Of a stretch of DNA of 64,000 bases, positions 55,919 through 64,000 are shown in pieces. How positions within the stretch are numbered: the stretch's first letter is position 1; each line of letters starts with the position of its first letter. Below the pieces are notes generated by a model, which searched no databases, was not told where the DNA came from, and saw only the letters and a program-made list of their open reading frames with translations. The stretch lies in NCBI GenBank assembly GCA_002707785.1, contig PANW01000076.1:1-64000 (forward strand), given 5' to 3'. Origin of the DNA: Cellvibrionaceae bacterium (GTDB lineage: Bacteria; Pseudomonadota; Gammaproteobacteria; Pseudomonadales; Cellvibrionaceae). The translations under genes were made by a program, and so were the position numbers.

Positions 55919-58714
55919 ATGATACATGTCAATCTAAAATCCCTGGTCGAAAAAATGACCGACCCCATGCGTGATGCACTGGAAGGCGCCGCTGGAATTT
56001 GCCTCGCGCATACGCAATACAACGTCGAAGTTGAGCATTGGTTGCTTAAACTCCTTGATTCAGGAGACACTGATTTGTTGGCGCTGCTGGAAAAACATGA
56101 AGCCAATGCCGCCACATTGGCCAAGCAGTTAGCGCAAGCCATTGCACGATTCAAAACCGGAAGCAGCCGTCCAGCGGCCCTCTCGCCGGCAATTGTCGAT
56201 GTCAGCAAGAACGCATGGATGCTTGCATCGGTCGATTACGGACACCCCGCCATTAGTTCAGGACACCTACTAGCGGCCATTCTTCTGAATGATCAAACCC
56301 GTTTGCCTCTGCTGCAGATTTGTTCAGAGCTTGAAACCATTGCACCTGAGTCGCTACGAGAAACCGCCAAGGCAATGTTCGGCTCCACTCAGGAATCAAG
56401 CGGCGCCGTGCATTCCAGTTACCAGAGCCAAGGCTCCGAAGCTGTATCCGCCAGTAAAACCCCGTCGTTGGACAAATACACCATAAACCTGACGCAAAGA
56501 GCGCAAGCAGGAGAAATCGATCCGGTACTGGGGCGCGATGAAGAGATTCGCCAATGCATCGATATTTTGACTCGCCGTCGTCAGAACAACCCCATCATGA
56601 CCGGTGAGGCAGGTGTGGGTAAGACTGCGGTCGTTGAGGGTTTTGCCTTGAGAATTGCCAGCGGCGACGTTCCGCAACCACTCAAAGGCATACAACTGCG
56701 AACCTTAGATCTGGGCCTTTTACAAGCCGGTGCCAGCGTCAAGGGTGAGTTTGAAAATCGGCTGAAATCGGTCATTGAAGAAGTTCGAGCGTCACTCATT
56801 CCCATCATCCTGTTTATTGACGAAGCCCACACCATGATCGGTGCCGGTGGAAAAGAAGGCCAAGGAGATGCTGCCAACTTGCTGAAACCCGCTTTAGCTC
56901 GCGGAGAATTGCGAACCATAGCCGCGACTACCTGGGCCGAATACAAGAAGTACTTTGAACGCGATCCCGCCCTCACCCGCCGCTTCCAAGTCGTCAAAGT
57001 CGAAGAGCCCGACGAAAGCAAAGCCATTGATATGATGCGAGGCATAGCTACCTCACTGCAACAACACCATCAGGTGCGTATTCTCGACGAGGCCATCATC
57101 GCCTCGGTCAAGCTCTCCCATCGCTATATTCCCGGCCGCCAACTGCCGGATAAATCGGTAAGTCTGTTGGATACCGCCTGCGCACGAGTTTCACTCAGTC
57201 AATCATCAACGCCAGGCGCTATTGAAGACTGCCAACGACGCATTCAGCGTGCCGAGCACACCAAAGCCGCATTGATTAGAGAAAATGCAGCCACCGGCGA
57301 TCATCAGGATACGCTAACCAAGCTCGAGCAAGAACTAACTGATGCTCAAGCAACTTTGGAGCGACTCACTCACCAACGCCAGTGCGAACAAACACTGATT
57401 GATCAGATTCGAGACATTCGACAAACCATTGATGATCAATTTAATCAGCGTGAGGAGTTGCCCTCGGCTGAACTAGAGCAGGATAAGCTCTCGCTACAAG
57501 ATCTGACCAGTCAGCTAAAGCAGATTCAGGGACAGCAGCCACTTATGCAGGCCTACGTAGACGAGCAGGCCATCGCCGAAGTTATCGCGAACTGGACGGG
57601 TATACCCGTCGGCAAGATGGTCAGCGACGAAATCAGTGCGGTACAGCACATTGCCTCTCGATTGGAAAAGCGTGTAATTGGTCAGCCCCATGCACTGGAG
57701 GCGGTTGCACAAGCCATTCGAACGTCTCGTGCAGGCCTTACCGATCCGCGCAAGCCTGTGGGCGTGTTTCTGTTCTGCGGCACCAGTGGTGTAGGAAAAA
57801 CAGAAACGGCCTTGGCGCTAGCCGATGAGCTGTTTGGCGGTGAACAGAACATTACCACGATCAACATGTCTGAATTTAAGGAAGAGCATAAAGTGTCGAT
57901 GTTACTGGGCTCTCCCCCCGGCTATGTCGGCTATGGTGAAGGAGGTGTACTTTCCGAGGCGGCACGACGCAAGCCCTACTCCGTCATCTTGCTCGATGAA
58001 ATGGAAAAAGCCCATCCCGGTGTACAGGATATTTTTTATAATCTGTTTGATAAAGGCACCATCAAAGACGGTGAAGGTCGAGACATCGACTTTAAAAATC
58101 CCGTCATCATCATGCCCTCCAATGCCGGCGAAGACGCCATTCGAGCCATTATGGAGCAAGTTGAGGATAAGCCCGAACCCGACGTGCTACTGGACAACAT
58201 TCGTCCCTATTTACTGCAGAGCTTCAAACCCGCTTTTATGGGAAGAGCGAATGTTGTGCCCTATTACCCACTGGAAGATGAAGATCTCATGAAAATCTGC
58301 GAGATCAACATGCATAAAATCAGTAAGCGCATTCAGTCACACTACAATGCAAGCTTCAGCTATGAGGAAGACGTGTTACTGCACATTGTCGCCCGCTGTC
58401 ACGACTCAGATACTGGTGCACGCAATATCGAGAGCATTTTGACGAAAACTCTACTGCCGGCGCTGGCCAGTGAATGTCTCGAGCAATTGGCCAACGAGCA
58501 GGTAATATCCAACGTTCACGTGGCGATTGATGAGGACGGCGATTTCAGTTTGGTGATCAACGACAAACCTTCGCTGACTCAACCAATAAAGAGCAAGACT
58601 TCCCACGATCACTCAGAGACCGCTACTGTGTCAGAGATACAAGCTGACACCATAAATTCAAACGGTGCTTCAGAGATAGAATCAAAACAGATCGAAGAAA
58701 GTCCGACCGTATAA
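55919..58714 (+). CDS. tssH: T6SS sheath-disassembly ATPase TssH (ClpV)
   Basis: The 931-residue AAA+ ATPase has a Clp N-domain (EGAAGICLAHTQYNVEVEHW), a first nucleotide-binding domain with Walker A GEAGVGKTAVVEG, and a coiled-coil middle domain (about 430-560). The second AAA+ domain has Walker A GTSGVGKTETALALADELFG and LLGSPPGYVGYGEGG. ClpV extracts TssC N-terminal helices and recycles contracted sheaths. The C-terminal tail after about residue 880 is longer than usual, Ser/Glu/Thr-rich, and probably disordered. It ends the T6SS block before a clear terminator. Confidence 0.95.
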   Translation: MIHVNLKSLVEKMTDPMRDALEGAAGICLAHTQYNVEVEHWLLKLLDSGDTDLLALLEKHEANAATLAKQLAQAIARFKTGSSRPAALSPAIVDVSKNAWMLASVDYGHPAISSGHLLAAILLNDQTRLPLLQICSELETIAPESLRETAKAMFGSTQESSGAVHSSYQSQGSEAVSASKTPSLDKYTINLTQRAQAGEIDPVLGRDEEIRQCIDILTRRRQNNPIMTGEAGVGKTAVVEGFALRIASGDVPQPLKGIQLRTLDLGLLQAGASVKGEFENRLKSVIEEVRASLIPIILFIDEAHTMIGAGGKEGQGDAANLLKPALARGELRTIAATTWAEYKKYFERDPALTRRFQVVKVEEPDESKAIDMMRGIATSLQQHHQVRILDEAIIASVKLSHRYIPGRQLPDKSVSLLDTACARVSLSQSSTPGAIEDCQRRIQRAEHTKAALIRENAATGDHQDTLTKLEQELTDAQATLERLTHQRQCEQTLIDQIRDIRQTIDDQFNQREELPSAELEQDKLSLQDLTSQLKQIQGQQPLMQAYVDEQAIAEVIANWTGIPVGKMVSDEISAVQHIASRLEKRVIGQPHALEAVAQAIRTSRAGLTDPRKPVGVFLFCGTSGVGKTETALALADELFGGEQNITTINMSEFKEEHKVSMLLGSPPGYVGYGEGGVLSEAARRKPYSVILLDEMEKAHPGVQDIFYNLFDKGTIKDGEGRDIDFKNPVIIMPSNAGEDAIRAIMEQVEDKPEPDVLLDNIRPYLLQSFKPAFMGRANVVPYYPLEDEDLMKICEINMHKISKRIQSHYNASFSYEEDVLLHIVARCHDSDTGARNIESILTKTLLPALASECLEQLANEQVISNVHVAIDEDGDFSLVINDKPSLTQPIKSKTSHDHSETATVSEIQADTINSNGASEIESKQIEESPTV

Positions 58715-58737
58715 TTCAAGTTCTATACCTAGACAAT

Positions 58738-58768
58738 AAAAAAGGGAGCTTTTATCGGCTCCCTTTTT
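58738..58768. terminator. Intrinsic bidirectional terminator between tssH and sthA
   Basis: AAAAGGGAGC (58740-58749) pairs with GCTCCCTTTT (58758-58767) around an 8-nt loop. It has A-runs before and T-runs after on the plus strand, so it can act on both convergent transcripts. Confidence 0.85.
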
Positions 58769-58799
58769 GTTTCTTCTTTGCTATAACTCGTACTCGGCG

Positions 58800-60197
58800 C
58801 TAGACGCGGTTCACGCGATTCAACCCATCTAATGCTGCAATACGGTATGCCTCGGCCATGGTCGGGTAGTTAAACGTATTTTTGACAAAGAACTTGATAC
58901 TGTTGGCTTCACCTTTTTGGCTCATAATGGCTTGGCCAATGTGAATGATTTCGGACGCTTCAGCACCAAAACAATGTATGCCTAGAATCTCCAAGGTATC
59001 GATACGGAACAACAGTTTCAACATACCCACATCTTCGCCACTGATTTGTGCGCGTGCGGTATTTTTGAAAAATGCTCGACCAACTTCGTAAGGCACTTTG
59101 GCGTCGGTTAGTTCACGCTCTGTTTTTCCGATCGAGCTGATTTCCGGCAGAGTGTAGATTCCAGTTGGAGCATCGGAGACAAACCGTACCGTCATGCCGC
59201 AAATTCCTCGAGCGCAAGCTCGCCCCTGATCGAAAGAGGCACTGGCCAAACTTGGCCAACCAATTACGTCACCGGCAGCGTAGACATCCTCAACATTGGT
59301 TTCGTAGCGCTCAGACACATCCAACTGACCACGATGGTTAGCTTCAAGCCCGATGGCATCCAATCCCAAACGATCAGTGTTACCGGTACGACCATTACAC
59401 CACAACAAGGCATCGGCATGCAGACGCTTACCGGACTGCAAGTGCATAGTTACGCTGCGAGCATCCGCCTCCACTGACTCATACTCCTCGCAGTGACGCA
59501 CAGTTACGCCACCATCTCGCAGGTGGTAACTGAGGGCGTCAGAGATTTCGTCATCGAGAAACGAGAGCAATTGCTCTCGGCTATTAATCAAATCAACCTT
59601 GACGCCAAGACCGGCAAAGATAGAGGCGTATTCGCAGCCTATCACACCAGCGCCGTAAATAATCATCGTCCGCGGAGTATGCTGCATCCCCAAAATGGTA
59701 TCGCTGTCGTAGACCCGTGGATGATGAAAGTTCACGTTTTCAGGACGATAGGGACGAGATCCCGTCGCAATGAGCACATGCTTGGCATTGATATACTCTT
59801 TTGCCCCGTCCTCCAGAGTAACCTGAACACGCTTCGAATCGACAAATGAGGCTTCGCCCACGTGAATATCCACGCGATTTCTCGCATAGAAAGTGGTTAG
59901 CATTTCAACCTGAGTGGGAATTACTTTTGCAGCGGCTTCCAGAACTTTCGGAAACGAAACCCATTGCGGATCACCAATGGTCCGGAATAACGCGTGAGTG
60001 TTGTAACGAATGACCTGCTTTACCGCGTGCCGTAAAGATTTTGATGGAATAGTCCCCTTATGAGCACAATTACCACCGACCATTTCCCGGCGTTCCACAA
60101 TGGCTACCTTCAAGCCCGCCTTGACCGCAGACATCGCTGCCCCCTCGCCCGCCGGACCGGAACCTATTACCAATAGATCGTAGGTGTATTCTGCCAT
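58800..60197 (-). CDS. sthA: Soluble pyridine nucleotide transhydrogenase
   Basis: The 465-residue FAD enzyme transfers hydride between NADPH and NAD+, balancing the two pools in the cytoplasm. The N-terminal FAD site reads [20 protein letters not shown]. The flavin-adjacent motif is [19 protein letters not shown], with a single cysteine instead of the redox pair of lipoamide dehydrogenase; this marks SthA. An NAD-binding motif ([20 protein letters not shown]) and a dimer interface ([20 protein letters not shown]) follow. It lies 32 bp after nqrM on the same strand, linking it to the Na+-NQR locus and NADH supply. AAAGG lies just upstream of the ATG. Confidence 0.95.
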   Translation of the reverse strand: MAEYTYDLLVIGSGPAGEGAAMSAVKAGLKVAIVERREMVGGNCAHKGTIPSKSLRHAVKQVIRYNTHALFRTIGDPQWVSFPKVLEAAAKVIPTQVEMLTTFYARNRVDIHVGEASFVDSKRVQVTLEDGAKEYINAKHVLIATGSRPYRPENVNFHHPRVYDSDTILGMQHTPRTMIIYGAGVIGCEYASIFAGLGVKVDLINSREQLLSFLDDEISDALSYHLRDGGVTVRHCEEYESVEADARSVTMHLQSGKRLHADALLWCNGRTGNTDRLGLDAIGLEANHRGQLDVSERYETNVEDVYAAGDVIGWPSLASASFDQGRACARGICGMTVRFVSDAPTGIYTLPEISSIGKTERELTDAKVPYEVGRAFFKNTARAQISGEDVGMLKLLFRIDTLEILGIHCFGAEASEIIHIGQAIMSQKGEANSIKFFVKNTFNYPTMAEAYRIAALDGLNRVNRV

Positions 60198-60229
60198 TGC
60201 CTTTATTACTCCCTCGTATAAAAGTGATT

Positions 60230-60466
60230 CTATTTTTTAGTTGCGTCGTAGGACAAGCTAGAAGTACCAACACTGCCTTTTTGTTGTTCCTCTTCACACT
60301 TTTGAGGGTCTCCGCCGCAGAGATCACAGACGTAATCTTCTTCGCCCAGTGCAGCACCGACACCACCACAGGAACCCTTCAAAGGTTTTCGCCCCATCAA
60401 AACGCCAACAGACATGGCAACGACGAACAACAATAAAACAATCAGAGTTAACACAAATGTTTGCAT
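60230..60466 (-). CDS. nqrM: Na+-NQR maturation protein NqrM
   Basis: From ATG 60466, which has a strong AGGAAGG ribosome site, the protein has 78 residues. A single N-terminal membrane helix ([20 protein letters not shown]) is followed by [14 protein letters not shown] and a cysteine cluster (four Cys: SCGG, VCDLCGG, KCEEE). NqrM is needed to assemble the Na+-NQR, probably by delivering iron to the NqrD/NqrE cysteine site. A longer reading from 60547 adds unrelated residues and is rejected. It lies between apbE and sthA. Confidence 0.93.
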   Translation of the reverse strand: MQTFVLTLIVLLLFVVAMSVGVLMGRKPLKGSCGGVGAALGEEDYVCDLCGGDPQKCEEEQQKGSVGTSSLSYDATKK

Positions 60467-60479
60467 AATAGTTCCTTCC

Positions 60480-61556
60480 TTATTGCAGCGCCTGCGCAGC
60501 CGCCAGATAAGGTTTAAATGCTTCGGAGGACAGTTCGATAAACCCATTCTCCTGTTTAATGATAAAGAAAGCGGCTATCTCTTTACTATTAGCCAATAGT
60601 CGGGCTTCTTCGGCCCCCATCACGTTGAATGCGGTTGCCAAGGCATCGGCCATAGCCGCAGACGAGTGTATGACCGTGACCGAAGCCAAGTTGTGAACAA
60701 CCGGCTTTCCGGTTCTCGGATCAATAGTATGACTGTAACGCTGACCGTTTTGTTCAAAATAGTTGCGATAATCACCCGAAGTCGCTATCGCCTTATCCGT
60801 CAGAGGTATCGCTTTGTAGATCCGTTGGCCCAATCCCGCTTGCGGACGCTCTACCGCAACTCGCCAATCTTGTCGTTTTGGATTATGCCCCTTCAAGCGT
60901 ATCTCACCGCCAATCTCAACTAAATAGTTGTTAAGACCCTTTTGCTCTAACAAGGACGCCACAACATCAACCCCGTAACCTTTAGCAACAGCGCTAAAAT
61001 CCATATCCACCGCTGCGGTACGAAGTACTTTCAAATTCTTCTCATCCAATTGAATATGCTCATAGCCAACCTCTTGCAGTATTCTATGGATCTCTGACTG
61101 TTCTGGTATCTGATCATCTGTCTGGGTTGGGCCAAACCCCCAAAGATCAATCAAGGGCCTCAAAGTCACATCAAAGGCGCCATGTGACCAATCTGATACC
61201 AGAAGACTCATACCGAGTACTTCGGCAACGGGCTTGGAGATAGAAATCCATTGATCAACGGGACTCGTCTTAAGAGTATTGATTTCAGAGTTGTCAATAT
61301 AGGTCGACATTTGTTGATTCAATTGTCTTAAGGCTTCATCAACGTCTCGCTGTAGAGAATCACTATCACTAATAGGCTCATTTGTAACCAGCGTAATACT
61401 ATAGCTGGTCCCCATAGTCGCCCCAGTAAGGCGCGCCTTATAAACTGAACCCTCATCGCTGCACCCAGCTAGGGCAGTAAAAACAAACAGACAAAACCAA
61501 AACGAGGCCAGCAATGCTGACCTCGTCCCGAGGGTCTGACTTTTTTTACAAGTCAT
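60480..61556 (-). CDS. apbE: FAD:protein FMN transferase ApbE
   Basis: The 358-residue lipoprotein covalently attaches FMN to threonines of NqrB and NqrC. The signal peptide ends in the lipobox LAGCS. Conserved stretches include TGATMGTSYSITLV, LIDLWGFGP, VDMDFSAVAKGYGVDVVASL, NYLVEIGGEIRLKGHNP and HTIDPRTGKPV. The last motif precedes the metal/flavin site. ATG at 61556 has GAAGG about 11 nt upstream; a GTG at 61568 would add four residues. It is 18 bp downstream of nqrF in the cluster, the usual place for this maturation gene. Confidence 0.94.
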   Translation of the reverse strand: MTCKKSQTLGTRSALLASFWFCLFVFTALAGCSDEGSVYKARLTGATMGTSYSITLVTNEPISDSDSLQRDVDEALRQLNQQMSTYIDNSEINTLKTSPVDQWISISKPVAEVLGMSLLVSDWSHGAFDVTLRPLIDLWGFGPTQTDDQIPEQSEIHRILQEVGYEHIQLDEKNLKVLRTAAVDMDFSAVAKGYGVDVVASLLEQKGLNNYLVEIGGEIRLKGHNPKRQDWRVAVERPQAGLGQRIYKAIPLTDKAIATSGDYRNYFEQNGQRYSHTIDPRTGKPVVHNLASVTVIHSSAAMADALATAFNVMGAEEARLLANSKEIAAFFIIKQENGFIELSSEAFKPYLAAAQALQ

Positions 61557-61574
61557 ATCCAATAACACCTTCGA

Positions 61575-62798
61575 TTAGCCGCCAAAGTCATCCAAGAGGA
61601 TGTTTTCGTCTTCAACACCTAAATCTTTCAGCATTTTAACAACCGCAGCGTTCATCATTGGAGGCCCACACATGTAGTACTCACAATCTTCTGGCGCAGG
61701 GTGATCCTTAAGATACTCATCATAGAGTACGTTATGGATAAAGCCTGTCATACCGGTCCAGTTATCTTCTGGCTGTGGATCTGAAAGTGCCACATGCCAA
61801 TCGAAGTTTTCATTTTCACGGGCCAGCATGTCATATTCGTCTTGGTAGAACATTTCACGCATAGAACGCGCGCCATACCAGAACGACATTTTACGATCAG
61901 AGTTCAAACGCTTAAGCTGATCAAAGATGTGAGAGCGCATGGGCGCCATACCCGCACCACCACCGATGAATACCATTTCGGCATCGGTGTCTTTAGCGAA
62001 GAACTCACCAAAAGGTCCGTAGACGGTAATTTTATCGCCCGGCTTCAAATTAAAGACAAACGATGACATCTGACCGGCAGGAATACCTTGAGAACCTGGA
62101 GGTGGCGTTGCAATACGAATATTGAACTTAACCACACCCTTCTCTTCTGGGTAGTTCGCCATTGAATAAGCACGGATAACCGGCTCATCAACTTTAGACT
62201 CAACGTTAAAGAATCCAAAACGTTCCCAGTCACCACGGTACTCTTCATCGATATCGAAGTCAGAGTATTTAACATGGTGTGCCGGCGCTTCCAACTGAAC
62301 GTAACCGCCCGCGCGGAAGTCAACGTTTTCACCTTCAGGTAATTTGAGCGTTAACTCTTTAATGAAGGTAGCAACGTTTGGATTTGATTCAACAGTACAC
62401 TCCCACTGTTTAACACCAAATACATCTTCTTCTACATGAATGGTCATGTTCTCTTTAACAGGAACCTGACAAGACAAACGCCAGCCTTCAGCGGCATCAC
62501 GCTTGGTGAAGTGAGACTCTTCGGTGGGCAACATCGAGCCACCACCGGAGTTCACTACACACTTACACTGGGCGCAACTACCACCACCACCACAGGCCGA
62601 AGGCAGGAATAAACCACCTTCCGCTAGGGTTTGGAGCAACTTGCCACCAGCCGGTACGGTAAGAGTTTTCTCACCATTAATTTCAATATTAACGTCACCA
62701 CTGTTAACCAGCTTTGCACGCGCACTGAGGATAATCACCACCAGCGCAAGTACGATGCCGGTAAACATGGCGACACCCGATACGATTGTAATATCCAT
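61575..62798 (-). CDS. nqrF: Na+-translocating NADH:quinone reductase subunit F
   Basis: The 407-residue subunit takes electrons from NADH. One N-terminal membrane helix ([20 protein letters not shown]) is followed by a plant-type 2Fe-2S domain with cysteines 69, 75, 78 and 110 ([24 protein letters not shown]). A ferredoxin-reductase FAD domain ([20 protein letters not shown]) and an NADH-binding domain ([20 protein letters not shown], then [17 protein letters not shown]) follow. The length matches Vibrio NqrF. It is in the nqrD-E-F order with 20 bp to nqrE. Confidence 0.97.
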   Translation of the reverse strand: MDITIVSGVAMFTGIVLALVVIILSARAKLVNSGDVNIEINGEKTLTVPAGGKLLQTLAEGGLFLPSACGGGGSCAQCKCVVNSGGGSMLPTEESHFTKRDAAEGWRLSCQVPVKENMTIHVEEDVFGVKQWECTVESNPNVATFIKELTLKLPEGENVDFRAGGYVQLEAPAHHVKYSDFDIDEEYRGDWERFGFFNVESKVDEPVIRAYSMANYPEEKGVVKFNIRIATPPPGSQGIPAGQMSSFVFNLKPGDKITVYGPFGEFFAKDTDAEMVFIGGGAGMAPMRSHIFDQLKRLNSDRKMSFWYGARSMREMFYQDEYDMLARENENFDWHVALSDPQPEDNWTGMTGFIHNVLYDEYLKDHPAPEDCEYYMCGPPMMNAAVVKMLKDLGVEDENILLDDFGG

Positions 62799-62818
62799 AC
62801 TTCGTAATACCTCGCTGA

Positions 62819-63433
62819 TTACAGATCAATGCCGCCGAACGACATAAAGCCAAGAGACATGAGACCCACAGTAATGAAAGTGATGCCTAGGCCGCGAAGG
62901 CCGTCAGGTACATCGCTGTACTTCATTTTTTCACGGATACCAGCCAACGCAGTGATCGCTAGCGCCCAACCAACACCCGAACCGATACCAAATACGGCAG
63001 ATTCTGCGAGGTCATAATCACGCTCAACCATGAACAATACCGCACCCATAATGGCGCAGTTCACAGTAATCAAAGGCAAGAATACGCCCAAAGCGTTGTA
63101 CAAGGCGGGAACATACTTATCGAGCAGCATTTCCAGGATTTGAACCATCGCTGCGATAACACCGATGTAGGTAATCAAGCCTAAGAAGCTCAAATCTACT
63201 TCGGCAAAATCTGGGCTTATCCAAACCAAAGCGCCATCGGCTAACAAGTAGGTATAAAGTAAGTTGTTGACCGGCACGGTAATACCCAACACCACAACAA
63301 CCGCAATACCCAGTCCAAATGCAGCTTCAACCTTTTTAGAAATTGCCAAAAAGGTACACATGCCAAGGAAGAAAGCCAAAGCCATGTTATCGATAAAGAT
63401 TGCCCGAACGAACAGGCTTAAATAATGTTCCAT
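62819..63433 (-). CDS. nqrE: Na+-translocating NADH:quinone reductase subunit E
   Basis: The 204-residue membrane subunit has about six helices. Family features are the N-terminal [20 protein letters not shown] then [14 protein letters not shown], and the mid-sequence [16 protein letters not shown]. Each carries one of the cysteines that, with NqrD, hold the intramembrane iron-sulfur centre. It takes part in Na+ translocation. It lies three bases after nqrD. Confidence 0.97.
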   Translation of the reverse strand: MEHYLSLFVRAIFIDNMALAFFLGMCTFLAISKKVEAAFGLGIAVVVVLGITVPVNNLLYTYLLADGALVWISPDFAEVDLSFLGLITYIGVIAAMVQILEMLLDKYVPALYNALGVFLPLITVNCAIMGAVLFMVERDYDLAESAVFGIGSGVGWALAITALAGIREKMKYSDVPDGLRGLGITFITVGLMSLGFMSFGGIDL

Positions 63434-63436
63434 AGC

Positions 63437-64000
63437 TTAAGCCTCCTTCACAGTATTAGGACAGATCTTGAACTCTTCTTCTTCTACCTGATCAGGGAAA
63501 GCGGCACGAATGCCCCAAATGATCAAACCGATTAAGAAGAATGCACTCGGTGGCAGCAACAGCATACCGTTTGATACGTACCAACCGCCATCGGTGACCA
63601 GAGGCAGAATTTCGTAGCCCAACAACTTACCGGAACCGAATAGTTCACGAATGGTACCCAGTGCGATCAAGATGGCGCTGTAACCAAAGCCGTTCCCAAT
63701 ACCATCCATGAAGCTGGCACCGGGAGGGTTTTTCATGGCAAAAGCTTCAGCGCGACCCATGACAATACAGTTGGTAATAATCAAGCCAACGAATACTGAT
63801 AACTGCTTACTGATGTCGTAAGCCACAGCTTTCAGTACCTGATCAACCACAATTACCAAAGAGGCAATGATTGTCATCTGAATAATGATACGAATACTGC
63901 CAGGAGCATGATTTCGCACCAGCGACACAAACAGGTTAGAGAAAGCACAAACAACGGTCAGCGCAATACACATAACCAAGGTCACTTTCAGTGAGCTGGT
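63437..64000 (-). CDS. nqrD: Na+-translocating NADH:quinone reductase subunit D (5' end outside window)
   Basis: About 187 residues of this membrane subunit are present, and the frame stays open to the right edge. The first visible residues ([20 protein letters not shown]) fit inside NqrD, so the GTG at 63985 is not the real start. [40 protein letters not shown], and [20 protein letters not shown] are diagnostic. Its conserved cysteines pair with those of NqrE. The upstream nqrA, nqrB and nqrC genes are expected beyond the window. Confidence 0.95.
   Translation of the reverse strand, partial: TSSLKVTLVMCIALTVVCAFSNLFVSLVRNHAPGSIRIIIQMTIIASLVIVVDQVLKAVAYDISKQLSVFVGLIITNCIVMGRAEAFAMKNPPGASFMDGIGNGFGYSAILIALGTIRELFGSGKLLGYEILPLVTDGGWYVSNGMLLLPPSAFFLIGLIIWGIRAAFPDQVEEEEFKICPNTVKEA

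Overview
The window looks like chromosomal DNA from a free-living, probably marine, gammaproteobacterium of moderate GC content. The reasons are a Na+-translocating NADH:quinone reductase (nqr) locus with its maturation genes, soluble transhydrogenase sthA, a ybgA-like/phrB pair, a complete type VI secretion (T6SS) core, and a two-partner secretion (TPS) exoprotein with a CsgD-like regulator. I cannot name the genus. No tRNA, rRNA, insertion sequence, prophage or CRISPR array was seen.

Layout. 1-7183: ordinary housekeeping and accessory genes (ClsC-type phospholipase D, cut by the left edge; YdcH-like protein; LysE-type exporter; DUF1223 thioredoxin-like protein; ferrochelatase; DUF523/DUF1722 protein; photolyase). 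7394-12446: TetR regulator, RND adaptor and RND pump, without an outer-membrane partner. 12565-16147 (minus): VWA/YfbK-like lipoprotein, ECF sigma factor and a membrane protein that looks like its anti-sigma factor; the VWA start codon lies in a 14-bp perfect inverted repeat. 16239-17753 (minus): bile acid:Na+ symporter-family protein and an Lrp/AsnC regulator. 18028-20351 (plus, divergent from the Lrp gene): a translationally coupled pair, a PrnB/IDO-superfamily heme protein and a kynureninase-like PLP enzyme. This is the best candidate for an uncharacterised pathway. 20489-34917 (minus): CsgD/LuxR-like regulator, a giant repetitive TpsA exoprotein (about 3,890 aa) and its TpsB transporter.

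34956-58714: T6SS locus. A Ser/Thr kinase with a C-terminal SUMF1/FGE-like domain (minus) diverges from tagH(fha)-tssJ-tssK-tssL-tssM-tagF. A second block, tssA-tssB-tssC-tssC2-tssE-tssF-tssG-tssH, follows behind a near-ideal CRP site. No hcp, vgrG, PAAR or effector gene is present, so these must lie elsewhere. The kinase gene is 38 bp from tpsB on the same strand, so T6SS signalling and TPS adhesin genes may share transcription. 58800-64000 (minus): sthA, nqrM, apbE, nqrF, nqrE and nqrD (cut by the right edge), forming one co-directional redox cluster.

Several start codons were moved to internal ATGs with better Shine-Dalgarno sequences (DUF1223 protein, symporter, tpsA, tssJ, tssM, tssF, apbE, nqrM). 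Functions are assigned from motifs read by eye, without any database search.
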